NCBI GenBank assembly: GCA_938003545.1
Contig: CALKXY010000016.1
Location: forward strand, 1 to 38,563
Length of the DNA: 38,563 nt
Direction: 5' to 3'
Source of the DNA: an uncultured Caulobacterales bacterium
GTDB taxonomy: Bacteria; Pseudomonadota; Alphaproteobacteria; Caulobacterales; Maricaulaceae
The notes below the pieces were generated by a model. That model saw only the letters and a program-made list of their open reading frames with translations, ran no database searches and was not told the origin of the DNA. A program made the translations under genes and the position numbers. Of this stretch, positions 35,396 through 38,563 are shown in pieces. The first letter of the stretch is position 1, and the number at the start of each line of letters is the position of its first letter.

Positions 35396-36094
35396 TCAAG
35401 CTCTAACAAGTAAGTCCCAAGCCTCGTCACATATGGCCTTTGGGATTCTAACATCAAAATAAATCGCCTCCATACCATAGGCTAATGAGCCTTCGACATT
35501 ACGAGGCTGGTCGTCGAGGAAAACAGCCTTGCTTTTGGGCGTATTCAGTAAGGACAACACTTTTTCATAAGCGCGTGGGTCGGGCTTTAAAATTTTCGTG
35601 TGAGTTGCATCCACCATTGCGTCCATCTCCTTTAGGACGCCTACTGAATCCATAGCTTTTTTTCCGTAAAAGAGCTCAAGCTCGTTGGAAAGCACCCCTA
35701 CTTTTGCGCCAGCGGCTTTAACTCGACCAATCAAATTTTTGATTTCAGGACGGATATCATCATTGATGTCATCAGCTCTGGCAGCATTCAAATAATCCAA
35801 TGGTTCCCAATCCTGACCTAACCTACGACCGATATCTTTTGCCATCTCCGCCCAATATTCACGCTCTGTAAGTTTGTCCGCAAGCATATCACGCCAGAGC
35901 TCATCCGTCTCAGGCGCAGTCGGTCCCGCCCACCCAAATGTATCCCGCGGCAACCCTAATTTATCCGCGACCTCCAAACGTTTTTCAAAGATCGAGCGTG
36001 ATATGACAGAACCAAAGTCAAGAACGAGCGCCTTTCCCTTAAGACACACCCCTTGAAATTCTGCTTTTCGTTCAAGTTGATCTATCACACTCAT
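35396..36094 (-). CDS. HAD-superfamily hydrolase
   Basis: 232 residues. Motif I is LVLDFGSV (nucleophile D26), followed by an alpha-helical cap (about 45-110). VGVLSNE is motif II, KILKPDPRAYEKVL is the lysine motif III, and AVFLDDQPRNVEGS is motif IV. DxG in motif I is common in the haloacid-dehalogenase-like branch. The reaction could be phosphate ester cleavage or dehalogenation. A longer reading frame starts at 36175, but GGAG sits 9 bases before the ATG at 36094, and the extension would run through the operator region. It diverges from the FAD-GcvT gene. Its role in amine breakdown is unclear. Confidence 0.85.
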   Translation of the reverse strand: MSVIDQLERKAEFQGVCLKGKALVLDFGSVISRSIFEKRLEVADKLGLPRDTFGWAGPTAPETDELWRDMLADKLTEREYWAEMAKDIGRRLGQDWEPLDYLNAARADDINDDIRPEIKNLIGRVKAAGAKVGVLSNELELFYGKKAMDSVGVLKEMDAMVDATHTKILKPDPRAYEKVLSLLNTPKSKAVFLDDQPRNVEGSLAYGMEAIYFDVRIPKAICDEAWDLLVRA

Positions 36095-36109
36095 AAAATT
36101 CGACTCCAT

Positions 36110-36125
36110 TCTGGATAGATCCAGA
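36110..36125 (-). repeat. Perfect palindrome in the HAD gene leader
   Basis: TCTGGAT-AG-ATCCAGA, with 7-bp perfect arms, lies 16 bp upstream of the HAD start and 72 bp before the divergent FAD-GcvT gene. It may be an operator or a leader hairpin near the ribosome-binding site. Confidence 0.4.
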
Positions 36126-36158
36126 TAATATGTATTGCATAAACACCTAACATCTTTT

Positions 36159-36179
36159 AATTTCGTTGACAACAAAACA
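36159..36179. promoter_or_regulatory. Palindromic operator candidate between HAD and FAD-GcvT genes
   Basis: Core TTTCGTTGACAACAAAAC (36161-36178) matches the site at 26337-26357 at 17 of 21 positions over the full element. It lies 18 bp before the FAD-GcvT start and 65 bp before the HAD start, so it could control one or both genes. Confidence 0.5.
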
Positions 36180-36196
36180 ATATTTTAGGAACAGGC

Positions 36197-38563
36197 ATGT
36201 CTGACAAAAAGAGCCTCCCAGAGAAAGCCAGAATCGTTGTTATCGGCGGCGGGATTGCAGGCTGTTCCATTGCTTATCACCTTACCAAATCAGGCGAGTC
36301 TGATGTTGTTCTGTTGGAACGCAAGACTCTCACATCAGGCACGACTTGGCATGCTGCGGGCATTGTCGGCCAGTTAAGAAGTTCAAAAAACCAAACTGAC
36401 CTCGCTGTTTACACTACAAAACTGTTTCGTGAACTCGAAGAAGAAACCGGACAGCATACAGGTTATATTGAAAACGGCTCCATGGCCTTGGCCCTAACCG
36501 AAGGGCGTCATGAAGATATCAAGCGCACGATTTCACGTTCGCGATATGTCGGCGTGGAGGCCCAATATCTTTCCCCTGAAGACCTTGCAGAGAAACATCC
36601 GTATTTAAAAACTGACGATGTCTTAGGCGCTTATTTCGTACCAGGAAATGGACAAGTGAATCCTGTGGACGTGACCAATGCGATGGCACGCGGCGCACGC
36701 ATGCGTGGAGGAAGAATTTTTGAGAACACCAAAGTCAATGAGCTGATTATCAAAAATGGCAAGGTTCAAGGCGTTAAAACTGAACATGGCGATATTGAAG
36801 CAGAAATAGTCATCATTGCCAGTGGCATGTGGACTCGTGATTTCGGGCGTCGCTACGGCATTAACATCCCACTACAGGCGGCAGAACATTTTTACATTGT
36901 CACAGAGCCCATGAAAAACATGCCTAAAGACATGCCCGTCATCACGGTCACAGATGAGCATAGCTATTATAAAGAAGATGCAGGAAAAGTCTTACTGGGT
37001 GCGTTCGAACCTATCGCGAAGCCTATCTATATGGAGGGCATCCCCGAAGACTTTAACTTCACCACCCTCCCCGATGATTTTGACCACTTCGAGCCAATTT
37101 TAGAAAAAGCCATGGAACGTATGCCAATGCTACAAGAGGCTGGCATACAGCTTTTCTTTAATGGCCCTGAGAGTTTTACGCCCGACAATCGCTATTATCT
37201 CGGTGAAACACCGGAAGTCAAAAACATCTTCGTGGCGGCAGGTTTTAACTCTCAAGGCATATTATCATCAGGCGGCGTCGGGAAAATCACGGCCGAATGG
37301 GTTTTAAACGGGCGTACAAAAACATCTATGCAAAGCGTTGATATTCGCCGCGTTATGCCATTTATGTCCAACCGTGCCTTTTTGGGTGAACGCATCAAGG
37401 AAACCCTCGGTCTTCTGCTGTCGACACATTGGCCGGGCAAGCAAATGAAGACAGCGCGTGGTATCCGCAGACTTGCTCTGCATGATCAGCTCATTGCCGC
37501 AGGGGCCGCGATGGGCGAAAGATCAGGTTGGGAGCAACCCATTTTTTACGGCGCGCCAGGATCAAAGCCTGAGTTCGAATATAGCTTTGGCCGCCCAGGT
37601 TGGTTTGAAAACGCCAAGCGCGAGAGCCTTGCTATTCAAAACGATGTGGCGCTTATTGATAACTCTAACTTCGCCAAATATATCGTGGATGGCCCAGACT
37701 CGGTTGCCGCTCTGAATTACATCTGCGCGGGGAATATTGATAAACCTGTCGGCGCGCTCATCTATACACAATGGCTAAATGATACAGGCGGCATCGAGGC
37801 GGACATTACCGTCACGCGCCTGTCTGAGACGAAATTCATGGTTCTGACGGGCGGCCCAATGCAGGTCCGTGACTTCACGTGGCTCACTAAACATCTGCCA
37901 AAAGACAAATCTGTATGGGCCTATGACGCTACCAATGCCTGGTCCATGCTCTCCATCATGGGACCAAAAAGCCGAGACCTGCTCTCAAAACTAACGCCTG
38001 AAAGTTTGGCGACTGAGGACTTCCCATTCGGCACCAGCCAAGAAATCGACTTCGGGTTTGCGCGCGTTATTGCCAATCGCCTCACCTATGTCGGCGAACT
38101 CGGTTGGGAGCTTCTCATCCCCGTCGAATTTACGGCGCATGTTTACGAGAAGCTGATGGAAGTTGGGCCTGAGTTCAACTTAACCCATGCTGGTCATGCT
38201 GCCGTTGATAGTTGCCGTATGGAAAAAGCCTATCGTCGCTGGGGGCACGATATCGACGAAGAAGGCACACCAATGGAATCGGGCCTTGGCTTTGCTGTAG
38301 ACTACAACAAATCAGACTTTATTGGACGTGACGCCGTTCTCGCTCAAAAAGAGTCGAAGGTCATGAAACAACGTTTGGTCTTGTTTCAACTGGAAGATGA
38401 TAGCGACGACGCCCCTCTTCTCCATCACGGCGAACCCATCTTTGCAAATGGCGAATGTGTTGGCGTCATTACAAGTGGAGCCTGGGGACACCGTATTGGG
38501 AAGTCACTCGGCATTGGTTGGATCAGCGATACGGAAAGCATCACATTGAAGAAGATAAAATCC
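36197..38563 (+). CDS. Dimethylglycine/sarcosine dehydrogenase-like FAD-GcvT oxidoreductase, 3' end outside the window
   Basis: 789 codons are open to the window edge with no stop. An N-terminal FAD domain begins [17 protein letters not shown] (GxGxxG-like) and has [10 protein letters not shown], where H52 is the residue that covalently holds FAD in dimethylglycine dehydrogenase. A GcvT aminomethyltransferase-type part (about 430 onward) has [51 protein letters not shown] and [19 protein letters not shown] (key texts). Such proteins demethylate N-methyl amino acids and pass the methyl to tetrahydrofolate. GGAACAGGC precedes the ATG. The substrate could be dimethylglycine, sarcosine or a related algal N-methyl compound. 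It shares an operator-like palindrome with the TMADH-like gene. Confidence 0.9.
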   Translation, partial: MSDKKSLPEKARIVVIGGGIAGCSIAYHLTKSGESDVVLLERKTLTSGTTWHAAGIVGQLRSSKNQTDLAVYTTKLFRELEEETGQHTGYIENGSMALALTEGRHEDIKRTISRSRYVGVEAQYLSPEDLAEKHPYLKTDDVLGAYFVPGNGQVNPVDVTNAMARGARMRGGRIFENTKVNELIIKNGKVQGVKTEHGDIEAEIVIIASGMWTRDFGRRYGINIPLQAAEHFYIVTEPMKNMPKDMPVITVTDEHSYYKEDAGKVLLGAFEPIAKPIYMEGIPEDFNFTTLPDDFDHFEPILEKAMERMPMLQEAGIQLFFNGPESFTPDNRYYLGETPEVKNIFVAAGFNSQGILSSGGVGKITAEWVLNGRTKTSMQSVDIRRVMPFMSNRAFLGERIKETLGLLLSTHWPGKQMKTARGIRRLALHDQLIAAGAAMGERSGWEQPIFYGAPGSKPEFEYSFGRPGWFENAKRESLAIQNDVALIDNSNFAKYIVDGPDSVAALNYICAGNIDKPVGALIYTQWLNDTGGIEADITVTRLSETKFMVLTGGPMQVRDFTWLTKHLPKDKSVWAYDATNAWSMLSIMGPKSRDLLSKLTPESLATEDFPFGTSQEIDFGFARVIANRLTYVGELGWELLIPVEFTAHVYEKLMEVGPEFNLTHAGHAAVDSCRMEKAYRRWGHDIDEEGTPMESGLGFAVDYNKSDFIGRDAVLAQKESKVMKQRLVLFQLEDDSDDAPLLHHGEPIFANGECVGVITSGAWGHRIGKSLGIGWISDTESITLKKIKS

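Noticed and set aside
36095-36175. Longer start for the HAD hydrolase
   Set aside because: The extra residues are cysteine-rich and unlike the family, they cross the operator region, and GGAG is correctly spaced for the ATG at 36094.
1-38563. CRISPR arrays, tRNA or rRNA genes, insertion sequences, phage genes
   Set aside because: Reading through the intergenic regions showed no repeat-spacer arrays, cloverleaf-like genes, transposases or integrases.

Overview
The window looks like the chromosome of a marine alphaproteobacterium, possibly of the Hyphomonadales/Robiginitomaculum-Algimonas type. This is an inference from moderate base composition, TonB-dependent receptors of the Caulobacter/Xanthomonas type, De Ley-Doudoroff style sugar-acid genes and many lipoprotein enzymes. 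No rRNA, tRNA, CRISPR array, insertion sequence or phage gene was seen.

Positions 1-24235 form a galactan utilisation locus without any SusD-type partner. A TonB-dependent receptor (153-3656, minus) stands opposite a long operon (4219-12749, plus). That operon encodes an aldehyde dehydrogenase, an enolase-superfamily cycloisomerase, an SMP-30 lactonase, a FadR-type GntR regulator, a sulfatase and a two-subunit molybdenum aldehyde oxidoreductase. A minus-strand pair (galactonate dehydratase family, then a beta-propeller lactonase; 14973-12776) diverges from a second plus operon (15107-19947). The second operon encodes a sugar transporter, an SDR dehydrogenase, KDPGal aldolase (dgoA), KDGal kinase (dgoK) and a formylglycine-generating enzyme that activates sulfatases. 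Three GH16 lipoproteins lie in tandem on the minus strand (23925-19956).

Together these genes give a plausible scheme. GH16 enzymes cut a sulfated red-algal galactan at the surface, the receptor imports oligosaccharides, and the sulfatase, matured by the co-encoded FGE, removes sulfate. Galactose and 3,6-anhydrogalactose would then be oxidised by parallel branches meeting at 2-keto-3-deoxygalactonate, which DgoK and DgoA split to pyruvate and glyceraldehyde-3-phosphate. A near-identical palindrome (AAACAT-CAT-ATGTTT) overlaps predicted promoter elements at all four promoter regions of this locus and is the likely operator of the embedded GntR regulator.

Positions 24236-38563 look like a separate amine-catabolism block. 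It holds a trimethylamine-dehydrogenase-like flavoprotein, a PuuC-like aldehyde dehydrogenase, an IclR regulator, an omega-aminotransferase co-transcribed with a second sulfatase, a second TonB-dependent receptor next to a MarR regulator, a HAD hydrolase, and a dimethylglycine/sarcosine dehydrogenase-like FAD-GcvT protein cut by the right edge. A second shared palindrome precedes the two N-demethylase-type genes. The substrate is unknown; the sulfatase raises the possibility of a sulfated or N-methylated algal amine.
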